A DNA stretch of 7,371 bases, taken from positions 1 to 7,371 of the forward strand of contig JACDAH010000496.1 in the NCBI GenBank assembly GCA_013695505.1. Reading direction: 5' to 3'. Under the pieces are notes generated by a model. It searched no databases, was not told the DNA's origin, and worked only from the letters and a program-made list of their open reading frames with translations. This DNA comes from Chloroflexota bacterium. GTDB lineage: Bacteria > Chloroflexota > Limnocylindria > Limnocylindrales > CSP1-4. The translations under genes and the position numbers were made by a program. Shown here piece by piece: positions 1 through 7,200 of this stretch (the stretch's first letter is position 1; the number at the start of each line of letters is the position of its first letter).

Positions 1-1
1 G

Positions 2-445
2 GTCGGCACCGTCCAGACGGCCTATGCAGCGGCAGGCAGCGGCGGCATCGCCAAGATGGGCGACTACGTCTGTGCGGCCAAGAAGGGCGATCTCCTCACC
101 GCCTTCGGTGGCTCCGGCACGGAAGCCCTGACCGCCGCAGGCGTGAGCGGCGACGAGCTGTTCGCGGCGATGGGCGTGACGTTCGCGAATGTCGTGGTCA
201 CCCAGACCGCCAAGTCGGACACCACCGCGACGGTCACGGTGACGGGCGACCAGACCATCACCCTCGACAAGGACAAGATGCGGGCGATCATGAAGACGGT
301 GCTGACGTCGCAGGGCAAGCCCACCGATGACGCGACGCTCGATCTCGTGATGAATGCGATGGGTAGCCAGCTGACCACGACCCGCAAGATGAACGACACC
401 CTCCAGCTCGTGAACGAAGGCGGGAAGTGGCTCATCTGCGGATGA
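2..445 (+). CDS. C-terminal part of a small, probably exported protein of unknown function (5' end outside window)
   Basis: The frame is open from the first bases of the window to a TGA at 443-445, giving 147 visible codons, so the start and any signal peptide lie upstream. An internal ATG at 56 exists, but the reading frame continues upstream of it with similar composition, so I treat the gene as 5'-truncated. The visible part is rich in Ala, Thr, Val and Gly, with an alternating beta-like stretch (TATVTVTGDQTITLDKDKM) and the ending LVNEGGKWLICG. That ending resembles the last strand of small alpha+beta (cystatin/NTF2/DUF4878-like) domains of exported proteins and lipoproteins in high-GC bacteria. 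Only two cysteines are visible, one near the start (DYVCAAKKGD) and one in the second-last position. They could form a disulfide, which would fit an extracytoplasmic location. This is inference; I do not recognise a named family. It converges on the sigma factor gene that ends at 515. Confidence 0.7.
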   Translation, partial: VGTVQTAYAAAGSGGIAKMGDYVCAAKKGDLLTAFGGSGTEALTAAGVSGDELFAAMGVTFANVVVTQTAKSDTTATVTVTGDQTITLDKDKMRAIMKTVLTSQGKPTDDATLDLVMNAMGSQLTTTRKMNDTLQLVNEGGKWLICG

Positions 446-472
446 CCTGCATCGCACCAGCTCGTGGGTGAA

Positions 473-489
473 GGCCCGTCGTCCGGGCC
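473..489. terminator. Possible bidirectional hairpin between convergent genes
   Basis: A perfect 6-bp GC stem (GGCCCG at 473-478 and CGGGCC at 484-489) encloses a 5-base loop. It lies 27 bases after the stop at 445 and 25 bases after the end of the minus-strand sigma factor gene at 515, which is where a shared terminator would sit. No T-run follows on either strand, so it is not a classic intrinsic terminator; GC-rich genomes often have stems of this kind. Confidence 0.4.
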
Positions 490-514
490 CTGAATTGCCG
501 GCGCGGAAACGTGG

Positions 515-1066
515 TCAGATTGCCGCACCGAGCCGCGCGTAGAGTCGGCCGCGGGCGCGGCACAGGAGCGCCCGCGAGGCGAGCTGGGAGCGCCCCAGAC
601 GATCGGCGATCTCGCTGCCGCGATAGCCCTGGGCGGCGAGGACGATCGCCGTCCGGTCGACCGTCGAGACCGACCGGAGGGCCGTGATCAGCACCCGGTT
701 CTCCTCGTTGCGGATCGCAGTGTCCTCGAGTGAGGCGCTCATCTCGTCGTCGGCAAGCCGGACCAGGACGCGCTCGCCGATCCGGCGATGTCGGTGGCCG
801 CTGATGACCAGGTTGTGGGCCACGCGGCGCAGCCACGCGGCCGGCGACTCGGGCAGCTGTCCGACGCGCCCGGCGAGCAGGAGCCGGACGAAGGCCTCCT
901 GGCAGACGTCGGCGGCCTCGTCGGCGTCGCGGACCAGCGACCGCACGTAGCGCTCGAGGCTGGCCGCCTGCTCTGCATACAACGCCGTCACGGCGTCATC
1001 GGCGGCCTGATTGGAGACCTGCTCGATCGTGTTCCCGGTGGTCCCTGGATCGATGACCGTGTCCAT
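515..1066 (-). CDS. ECF-family (sigma-70) RNA polymerase sigma factor
   Basis: The 183-residue protein has the size and two-domain layout of an extracytoplasmic-function sigma factor, which directs RNA polymerase to a specific set of promoters. The sigma-2 domain covers about residues 29-95. It includes the region 2.2-like helix (DADEAADVCQEAFVRLLL, about 47-64), which binds the polymerase clamp, and WLRRVAHNLVISGHRHRR (about 78-95), which matches the -10-recognising part. A variable linker (96-122) leads to sigma-4 at about 123-180, where a helix-turn-helix (GYRGSEIADRLGRSQLASRA, 147-166) would contact the -35 element. The ATG at 1066 is supported by a strong ribosome binding site 5 bases upstream. 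The gene follows the histidine kinase and response regulator on the same strand, so it may be their target or co-expressed with them. No anti-sigma factor gene is visible beside it; the gene downstream is convergent. The ECF assignment is firm; the subgroup and regulon are not known. Confidence 0.88.
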   Translation of the reverse strand: MDTVIDPGTTGNTIEQVSNQAADDAVTALYAEQAASLERYVRSLVRDADEAADVCQEAFVRLLLAGRVGQLPESPAAWLRRVAHNLVISGHRHRRIGERVLVRLADDEMSASLEDTAIRNEENRVLITALRSVSTVDRTAIVLAAQGYRGSEIADRLGRSQLASRALLCRARGRLYARLGAAI

Positions 1067-1071
1067 GTCCG

Positions 1072-1077
1072 CCCCTC
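1072..1077 (-). promoter_or_regulatory. Ribosome binding site of the sigma factor gene
   Basis: On the minus strand GAGGGG lies 5 bases before the ATG at 1066-1064. It is a good match to the anti-Shine-Dalgarno sequence and supports this start. It also suggests the sigma factor is translated independently of the response regulator gene 149 bases upstream. Confidence 0.65.
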
Positions 1078-1132
1078 GTGGGGCCGCTCGTCGGCGGCCT
1101 GGGACGTGTATGGCGGTGATCGTGTCCCGAGC

Positions 1133-1147
1133 ACATCGGGCCGATGT
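1133..1147. repeat. Perfect inverted repeat in the gap between response regulator and sigma factor genes
   Basis: ACATCG-GGC-CGATGT is a perfect 6+6 inverted repeat with a 3-base centre. It sits 67 bases upstream of the sigma factor start and 68 bases past the response regulator stop. It could be an operator for a dimeric regulator (for example the neighbouring NarL-type protein or the sigma factor's own control circuit) or a small attenuating hairpin. The symmetry is visible directly; the role is inference. Confidence 0.4.
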
Positions 1148-1157
1148 CCCGGCCAGC

Positions 1158-1178
1158 CGGGCAACTGCTCGGGCAACT
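1158..1178. repeat. Tandem 9-base direct repeat upstream of the sigma factor gene
   Basis: CGGGCAACT occurs at 1158-1166 and again at 1170-1178, giving a period of 12 bases. On the sigma factor's coding strand it reads AGTTGCCCG twice. It lies upstream of the inverted repeat at 1133-1147 in the direction of sigma factor transcription. Repeated half-sites are a common form of regulator binding site, but a 12-base period is a little more than one helical turn, and chance in GC-rich DNA is possible. Confidence 0.3.
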
Positions 1179-1215
1179 CCGCGGGCGACATCCCGGGCGC
1201 AGGAATGTGGCCGGC

Positions 1216-1917
1216 TCAGGCCGTGCCGGACTCCCGCCCGAGACCGGCCTCGCGAGCCCGGATGATCGCCTGTCCCCGGTCGGCGACCTGGAGCTTGTTG
1301 AAGACGTTCGCGACGTGGTTCCGGACCGTCTTGTCACTGATCCCGAGTTCCCGCGCGATCTCGCCGTTCGAGCGGCCGCGGGCGATCAGTTCGAGGACCT
1401 CGTCCTCGCGGTCCGTCAGCTCGGGGAACGGGTCCGCGGCTGGACGGGCGTGGCCGAGCGCAAAGAACGCCTGGAGCCGGGTCGCGATCGACTCGCCGAA
1501 GATCACGTCCCCGCCGGCGACGGCACGGATGGCCCGAACCAGGTCGTCGCTGTCCGAGTCCTTGGGCAGGTAGCCGCGGGCGCCGGCCCGCATCGCGGCG
1601 AAGAGCGAGTCGTCGTCCTCCGACATCGTCAGGACGAGGACGCGGGTCTCCGGCCGGGCGGCGAGGATCTCGCGCGTGGCCTCGATCCCGCTCATCGACG
1701 GCATCCGGAGATCCATCAGGACGACGTCCGGCTGCAAGGACGCGGCGACGGCGACCGCATCGCTCCCGGTGGCGGCCTCGCCGACGAGCTCGAGGTCCGA
1801 CGACCGGTCGATGAGGGCGCGCAGGCCGTCACGGTAGACGGGGTGGTCGTCGGCGACGACGATCCGGATGGCGTCCGTCGGTCGCGCTCCGTCGTCGCCG
1901 GGCCTCCGATCCGTCAT
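1216..1917 (-). CDS. NarL/FixJ-family two-component response regulator
   Basis: This 233-residue protein is a DNA-binding transcription regulator activated by phosphorylation. The receiver domain (about residues 17-132) has every key residue: the acidic pair D23-D24, phosphoacceptor D69 in LMDLRMP, switch residues T97 and Y116, and K119 in GYLPKD. After a linker, a LuxR-type helix-turn-helix covers about 167-227 (LTDREDEVLELIARG, then GEIARELGISDKTVRNHVAN), the normal order for the NarL/FixJ family. The ATG at 1917 overlaps the TGA of the histidine kinase gene as ATGA, and no clear ribosome binding site precedes it, so its translation is probably coupled to the kinase. This pairing strongly implies that the kinase at 1914-3728 is its phosphodonor. 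Targets are not visible; the downstream sigma factor gene and the operon's own promoter are natural candidates. The 16-residue polar N-terminal leader before the receiver fold is slightly long but unremarkable. Confidence 0.95.
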   Translation of the reverse strand: MTDRRPGDDGARPTDAIRIVVADDHPVYRDGLRALIDRSSDLELVGEAATGSDAVAVAASLQPDVVLMDLRMPSMSGIEATREILAARPETRVLVLTMSEDDDSLFAAMRAGARGYLPKDSDSDDLVRAIRAVAGGDVIFGESIATRLQAFFALGHARPAADPFPELTDREDEVLELIARGRSNGEIARELGISDKTVRNHVANVFNKLQVADRGQAIIRAREAGLGRESGTA

Positions 1918-3728
1918 GCCAGCGTCTCGCGGACGGCCGACGACTGCCCGCTGCCTTCGATCCGCGACGCCGGCTCGATCACCGCTGTGGGCCCCATCGG
2001 CAGCGTGGCCGAGACGACCGATCCGCCGCTCGGGCCGGCCTCGACGATGAGCTCGCCGCCGAGCTCACTTGCCCGCTCGTACATCGCCCGTGTTCCGACT
2101 CCGACTGGCCCGGGCTCGATCCCGCGACCGTCGTCGGCGACCCGGATGACCAGGAGATCACGATCGACCACGAGGCTGACCGAGCAGCGCGTCGCGTCGG
2201 CGTGGCGGATCGCATTCGTGACCGCCTCCACGACGATTCGGTAGGCCGCGACCTCGATCGCGGGCGAGAGCGGCCCGATCGGACCCGCTTGCAGCTCGAC
2301 TGCCGGCCCATCCGGCCCTCCGATCGCGGCGAGCTGCTGGCGCAGCGCATCGACGAGGCCGAGCGCGTCGAGGCCCGGCGGTCGGAGCTCGCGGGCCAGT
2401 CCGCGGATCTGGGCGATCGCGCTCCGGAGGTCGGCACGGATCTCGTCGAGCGACGGCCCGACCGCGTCCGGGTCCGTCGTCACCTCGGCGCGGGCGCGAT
2501 CGACCTTGAGGCCCAGCGCGGCGAGGGTGGGCCCGAGGCCGTCATGGAGGTCGCGCCGGAGGCGCATCCGCTCTTCTTCGCGGGCGGCCACGATCCGCCG
2601 CCGGCTCGAAGCGAGCAGGTCGACCTGGAAGAGGCGGTCGCGGATGACGGCGAGGGCCAGGGCGACGATCACCGGCAGGGCAACCACGGCAACCGCGCTC
2701 CTCGGGGCGAGGGGATGGCCGAGCACCGCGATCGGCAGGGAGGTGAGAAAGAGCGACGCACTGGCCGCGACCCCGAGCGTGATGGCCAGCACCCGCACCT
2801 GCGGCCGGCGCGGCGCCGGCGTCCGACGGTAGCCCGCGGCGATCGAGCCGAGGATCGTGATCATCATCGCCGAGACGACCAGGGCGAGGACGGTCCCGAG
2901 CCGATCGAACCAGGCGAGAGTCGTGCCCCCGAGGAGTCGCGTGACCACGGCGCCGAGACCGAACGCGAGGAGCGGCCCGGCGTAGATCCAGAAGACGTTC
3001 GACGGTCGCCGCGCCACCCACCCCGCGCGGACCGGGTAGATCGCCAGAAGGTGGACGAGGCAGGCCCAGAACACAAGGTTGGTCAGGGTCGCGACGGCGA
3101 AGGCGTAGAGGAAGGGTGAGCGGCTCACGAGGTCCATCGGCTGAAGCCCGACCTCCCAGGCCACGATGTCCGCGGTGTTGCAGCAGACCCCGACGAAAAG
3201 CAGCCGGATCGCCGTCGCCTGTGGCCGGCGGAGGATGAGGACGAGGGCCAGGAGCAATGCCCCGACGCCGAACACGACGAGCCCGAGCGGGGCACCGGCG
3301 AGCCGGTCGGACACGAAGGGCTCGAGCGTCACCTTGAGCTCGACCGGCTGCCCGTCGCGCCGGACGGCCACGTCCACCGTCGAGCCGACTGACCGCGGTC
3401 CGAGGAACCACGGCGGCACGAGCGCCGCGCTCGCCCAGAAGTCGAGCGGGCGGCCGTTCACCGCGACCTCGATGTCTCCGGCTCGGAATGACGACGACGG
3501 CGCCAGGGGCGCGACCTCGACGCCGTCGCTCGTCCAGTTCCACTGCTCCGTTGGGATGAACGCGCCGTCCGATGGCAGGCTCAGCCGGCTCGCTGCCATG
3601 GTCGCGGTCGCTGCCAGCGCCGCACCACAGACCAGCAGCGTCAACGCGCGGATCGGGTCGCCAACGGGTGGGCGAGAGGTCGCGCGGCGGGAGCTCGCGG
3701 GTCGGGCGGTCATGGGTCGGGCGGTCAC
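1914..3728 (-). CDS. Multi-pass membrane sensor histidine kinase with a PDZ-like extracytoplasmic domain (HisKA_3 / HATPase_c)
   Basis: This 604-residue kinase is the sensor partner of the adjacent response regulator. After an Arg/Pro-rich N-terminus comes a membrane segment (about 26-47). A stretch predicted to lie outside follows (about 48-143), with a PDZ-like pattern (SFRAGDIEVAVNGRPLDFW, then GSTVDVAVRRDGQPVELKV). Seven more hydrophobic segments lie at about 146-166, 172-192, 206-231, 246-266, 277-299, 312-336 and 343-362; eight in total places the kinase in the cytoplasm. The HisKA_3 dimerisation motif (EEERMRLRRDLHDGLGPTL) carries the phosphorylatable H395. The ATP-binding domain has the N-box (E501, N505, then RH), the G1 motif DDGRGIE (532-538) and GVGTRAMYERASELGG (543-558). 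TM plus PDZ-like domain plus a multi-TM block recalls ComP-type kinases, but the signal is unknown. The annotated start is a GTG at 3728; an in-frame ATG at 3713, five codons on, is an alternative. A GAGGGA 11 bases before the GTG slightly favours the GTG. Confidence 0.92.
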   Translation of the reverse strand: MTARPMTARPASSRRATSRPPVGDPIRALTLLVCGAALAATATMAASRLSLPSDGAFIPTEQWNWTSDGVEVAPLAPSSSFRAGDIEVAVNGRPLDFWASAALVPPWFLGPRSVGSTVDVAVRRDGQPVELKVTLEPFVSDRLAGAPLGLVVFGVGALLLALVLILRRPQATAIRLLFVGVCCNTADIVAWEVGLQPMDLVSRSPFLYAFAVATLTNLVFWACLVHLLAIYPVRAGWVARRPSNVFWIYAGPLLAFGLGAVVTRLLGGTTLAWFDRLGTVLALVVSAMMITILGSIAAGYRRTPAPRRPQVRVLAITLGVAASASLFLTSLPIAVLGHPLAPRSAVAVVALPVIVALALAVIRDRLFQVDLLASSRRRIVAAREEERMRLRRDLHDGLGPTLAALGLKVDRARAEVTTDPDAVGPSLDEIRADLRSAIAQIRGLARELRPPGLDALGLVDALRQQLAAIGGPDGPAVELQAGPIGPLSPAIEVAAYRIVVEAVTNAIRHADATRCSVSLVVDRDLLVIRVADDGRGIEPGPVGVGTRAMYERASELGGELIVEAGPSGGSVVSATLPMGPTAVIEPASRIEGSGQSSAVRETLA

Positions 3729-3743
3729 GGGTCGGCGGGTCCC
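3699..3743. repeat. 15-base tandem repeat spanning the histidine kinase start codon
   Basis: The unit GGGTCGGGCGGTCAY occurs at 3699-3713 and 3714-3728 with one difference (T or C at the last base), followed by a decayed third copy at 3729-3743. On the coding strand the two good copies encode (M/V)TARP-MTARP and supply the two competing start codons, ATG at 3713 and GTG at 3728. Because the unit is 15 bases, gain or loss of a copy keeps the frame. Confidence 0.6.
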
Positions 3744-3752
3744 TCGTCGGTG

Positions 3753-3762
3753 CGTTCGAACG
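3753..3762. promoter_or_regulatory. Palindrome CGTTCGAACG upstream of the histidine kinase
   Basis: A perfect 10-base palindrome 25 bases upstream of the kinase GTG, immediately next to a -10-like TATTCT on the minus strand (3768-3763). No good -35 box is found 16-18 bases upstream of that hexamer. The position would suit an operator or the start region of the kinase operon transcript. It differs from a LexA box because the half-sites are in the opposite order with no spacer. Confidence 0.3.
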
Positions 3763-3799
3763 AGAATAGGCCGGTCGCAGGTCCACGGTATCGCCGCGA

Positions 3800-3828
3800 T
3801 TGACAGGAAGTCGTGACGTCCGGATCGT
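3800..3828 (+). promoter_or_regulatory. Possible promoter for the small membrane protein gene
   Basis: A perfect sigma-70 -35 hexamer TTGACA (3800-3805) is followed at a 17-base spacing by a weak -10 (GATCGT, 3823-3828, 3 of 6 matches). It would start transcription near 3835, about 48 bases before the ATG at 3883. The -35 stands out in this GC-rich background; the poor -10 keeps confidence low. Confidence 0.35.
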
Positions 3829-3882
3829 CCCGGTGCGAACAGCCGACAGAGGGCCGGCGCAGGATGGACGGGTGAGCCCCCA

Positions 3883-4191
3883 ATGAGCCTGATCCTGCTG
3901 GTCCTGACGAGCGCTCAACTGCTCGATCTCGGCACGTTCGTCGTGATGGTCCGGCTGCACGGCCCGGCGGCGGAGGCGAACCCCCTCGTCGGCCATCTCC
4001 TGATCTCCCTCGGGCTGCCGTTCGTGGCCGTCGCCAAGGTGGCGCTTCTCAGCGTGGTCGTCGCAATCATGGCGATCCTCATCGGCCGCGAGGAGGTTCC
4101 GGCTCACGGACGCCTCGTCGGGGTGATCGTCACCGTGGGCATCGTGGCCGGGCTCCTCGGAGCGTGGTCGAACGCCGGCGTGATCCTGTAG
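3883..4191 (+). CDS. Small integral membrane protein, DUF5658-like, function unknown
   Basis: A 102-residue, strongly hydrophobic protein with about three membrane segments: residues 2-22 or so, 40-67 and 77-97. The pattern of an early Asp in a hydrophobic helix (LTSAQLLDLGTFVVM), then a short loop with EANPLVGHLL, then a Lys inside the next helix (VAVAKVALLSVVV), resembles the DUF5658 family of uncharacterised bacterial membrane proteins. That resemblance is from memory of the family pattern, not a search. The ATG is preceded by GGTGA with 7 bases between (3871-3875), a reasonable ribosome binding site. The gene stands alone between the divergent kinase and the uvrA control region, and nothing links it functionally to either. 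The conserved polar residues in membrane segments argue that it is a real gene and not a chance hydrophobic frame. Confidence 0.78.
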   Translation: MSLILLVLTSAQLLDLGTFVVMVRLHGPAAEANPLVGHLLISLGLPFVAVAKVALLSVVVAIMAILIGREEVPAHGRLVGVIVTVGIVAGLLGAWSNAGVIL

Positions 4192-4235
4192 GCCGGGTGG
4201 TCGCCGGGACGGTCGCAGCCCGCGAGGATCCGCAT

Positions 4236-4249
4236 CGAACACCTGTACG
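4236..4249. promoter_or_regulatory. Probable LexA (SOS) operator upstream of uvrA
   Basis: CGAAC-ACCT-GTACG matches the Gram-positive/actinobacterial LexA box CGAAC-N4-GTTCG at 9 of 10 fixed positions, and the base before it (T) also fits the extended TCGAAC half-site. It is 32 bases before the uvrA ATG and overlaps the expected -35 region, so bound LexA would block the promoter. uvrA is a classic SOS gene, which makes a chance match unlikely. LexA specificity in this organism is not known. Confidence 0.65.
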
Positions 4250-4272
4250 GTTTGGGGCAGGTCCGTTAGACT
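4244..4272 (+). promoter_or_regulatory. Candidate uvrA promoter, probably producing a leaderless mRNA
   Basis: TAGACT (4267-4272) fits the TANNNT -10 pattern and ends 9 bases before the ATG at 4282. With a 17-base spacer the -35 position is TGTACG (4244-4249), a weak match lying inside the LexA box. The predicted start site would be within a few bases of the ATG, and there is no real ribosome binding site, only GGA at 4273-4275. Both points suggest leaderless translation. Confidence 0.45.
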
Positions 4273-4281
4273 GGACGTGAC

Positions 4282-7200
4282 ATGCCCCAGGATCAGCTCG
4301 TCGTCCGCGGTGCCCGCGAACACAACCTGAAAGACGTCACGGTCGCGTTCCCGCGCGACCGTCTCGTGGTGATCACCGGGCTGTCCGGAAGCGGCAAGAG
4401 CAGCCTCGCGTTCGACACGATCTACGCCGAGGGCCAGCGTCGCTACGTCGAGAGCCTCAGCGCCTACGCCCGTCAGTTCCTCGGCCAGATGGAGAAGCCC
4501 GACGTCGACCAGATCGACGGTCTCAGCCCGGCGATCTCGATCGACCAGAAGGGCGCCTCGCGCAACCCGCGATCGACGGTCGGGACCGTCACCGAGATCT
4601 ATGACTACCTCCGGCTCCTCTTCGCCCGGGCCGGCCATCCCCACTGTCCGAGCGGCCATCCGATCGAGCGCCAGACGGTTCAGCAGATCGTCGATCAGGT
4701 GCTGTCCCTGCCCCAGGGAACCCGGCTCCTCGTCCTCGCCCCGTTGATCAAGGACCGCAAGACCGAGGGCGACCGCGTCTTCGAGGGCGCCCGGCGCCAG
4801 GGCTTCGTCCGCGTCCGGGTCGACGGCGAGATGGTCGACATCGCGGAGGCTCCGACCCTCGACAAGTACAAGCGCCACAGCATCGAGGTCGTCGTCGACC
4901 GCGTCATCGTCCGCCACGCCGACGCCCCCGAGGGCGCCGAGCTGGCTGCCGACGGCCGCCCGATCGATCCGGAGACGGGTGCCGTCATGCCCGATCCCGA
5001 TGCGTCCCGGCTGGCCGATTCGATCGAGACCGCACTCCGCCTCGGCGAGGGCCAGGTGCTGATCGCGCCGGCGCCGAAGGACGACGAGCCGCCGTCCTTC
5101 GAGGAGCGGCGCTACAGCGAGCGGTTCACCTGCCCCTACGACGGGTTCACGATGGACGAGCTCGAGCCGCGCAACTTCTCCTTCAACTCGCCCCACGGCG
5201 CCTGCCCGGCCTGCGCCGGGCTCGGCACGCGCCTCGAGATCGACCCCGATCTCGTCATCCCGGACAAGTCGAAGAGCCTCCAGGCCGGAGCGCTCGTGCC
5301 GTGGGCGAAGATGCCGAACGACGCCTCGTGGCGGCTGAAGATCCTCGAGGCGATCTGCGCATCGCATGGCTGGGACGTCAAGAAGCCGGTCCGCGACCTG
5401 CCGCCCGAGGCGATCGAGTACATCCTCCGTGCCAGGAAGGACGAGAAGGTCCTCGTCCGATACCGCCACGAGCGCGGCGAGAACACGTACAAGGCGACGT
5501 TCGAGGGGATCATCACCAACCTCGAGCGGCGCTATCGCGAGACCGACTCGGAATACATCAAGACCGAGCTCGAGAAGTACATGGTCACGAGGCCATGCCC
5601 CACGTGCAAGGGCAAGCGCCTCAAGCCGGAGGTCCTCGCGGTCAAGGTCGACGACCTCGACATCTCGACGATCGCGACCCGTTCGATCACTGACGCCCTC
5701 GACTGGATCGCCGCCCTGCCGCCGAAGCTCTCGGATCGGGAGCGGACGATCGCGGTCCAGGTCCTCAAGGAGATCACCGCCCGGCTCGGGTTCCTGGTCG
5801 ACGTCGGACTTGACTACCTCACCCTCGACCGAGCATCGGTCACCCTGTCCGGCGGTGAGGCCCAGCGGATCCGCCTCGCGACCCAGATCGGGACGACGCT
5901 CATGGGCGTGCTCTACATCCTCGACGAGCCGTCGATCGGCCTCCACCAGAAGGACAACGCGAAGTTGATCGCGACCCTGACCCGGCTGCGCGATCTCGGC
6001 AACACCGTCCTCGTCGTGGAGCATGACGAGGAGACGATCCGGACCGCCGACTGGGTCGTCGACATCGGGCCCGGGGCAGGGGAGCTCGGCGGCGAGATCA
6101 TCAGCAACGGCACGCTCGAGACGCTCCTCGCCGAGCCGCGCTCGATCACCGGGGCGTTCCTCCGCGGCGAGCGCAAGGTCGAGGTCCCGGAGAAGCGGCG
6201 CAAGGGCAGCCTGAAGAAGCTGGTCGTCAAGGGCGCCCGCGAGCACAACCTCCGCGACGTCGACTTCACGGTGCCGCTTGGGACGTTCACGGCGATCACC
6301 GGCGTTTCGGGCAGCGGCAAGTCGACCCTCGTCACCGACGTGCTGTACCGGGCCCTCGCGCGCGAGCTGAATGGGTCACGGGAAGTGGTCGGCGCGTACG
6401 ACACGCTCAAGGGCGCGGAGCACATCGACAAGATCATCGAGATCGACCAGAGCCCGATCGGCCGGACGCCACGTTCCAACCCGGCCACGTACACCGGCCT
6501 GTTCGGCCCGATCCGCGAGCTGTTCGCGGGAGTGCCCGAGGCGCGCGTCCGCGGCTACCTCCCGGGCCGGTTCAGCTTCAACGTCAAGGGCGGTCGCTGC
6601 GAGAACTGCAAGGGCGACGGGATCCTGAAGATCGAGATGCAGTTCCTGCCCGACGTGTACGTGACCTGCGAGGTCTGCAAGGGCAAGCGCTACAACCGCG
6701 AAGCACTCGAGATTCACTACAAGGGCAAGTCGATCTCCGACGTCCTCGAGATGACGATCGCCGAGGCCAATGACTTCTTCGCCCCGGTCCCGACCGTCCA
6801 TGCCAAGCTCCAGACGCTCTACGACGTCGGGCTCGGCTACGTCCACCTGGGCCAGCCTGCGACGACCCTGTCGGGCGGCGAGGCGCAGCGAGTCAAGCTC
6901 GCCACCGAGCTCTCGAAGCGGGCCACCGGGCGGACGCTGTATGTCCTCGACGAGCCGACGACGGGCCTCCACTTCGCCGACGTGGAGAAGCTGCTCGAGG
7001 TCCTCCACCGGCTCGTCGATGGCGGCAACACGGTCCTGGTTATCGAGCACAACCTCGACGTGATCAAGACGGCCGACTGGATCGTCGACCTCGGGCCGGC
7101 CGGCGGGGCGCGCGGCGGCCGGATCATCGCTGAGGGGACGCCGGAGAAGGTGGCCGCCACGCCGGGCTCGGCGACGGGCGAGTTCCTTTCCGGCGAGCGC

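Noticed and set aside
1144..2244. Plus-strand open frame of 366 codons across the response regulator and kinase genes
   Set aside because: It is antisense to two genes with complete catalytic motifs, its product is Arg/Gly/Asp-rich with no domain pattern, and there is no sensible ribosome binding site.
2202..3119. Plus-strand open frame of 305 codons within the kinase gene
   Set aside because: It is highly charged (Arg, Glu, Asp, Gly) low-complexity translation antisense to the kinase transmembrane and catalytic region; a compositional shadow.
4192..4235. Possible terminator after the small membrane gene
   Set aside because: I found no convincing stem-loop with a T-run; only scattered GC-rich matches.
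2542..6246. A very long open frame (about 1,234 codons) on the minus strand, antisense to uvrA and the small membrane gene and overlapping the kinase gene out of frame
   Set aside because: Its translation is low-complexity, rich in Arg, Asp, Leu and Ala with no recognisable domain, and it overlaps three well-supported genes. Long antisense frames arise from the third-position GC bias of such genomes.
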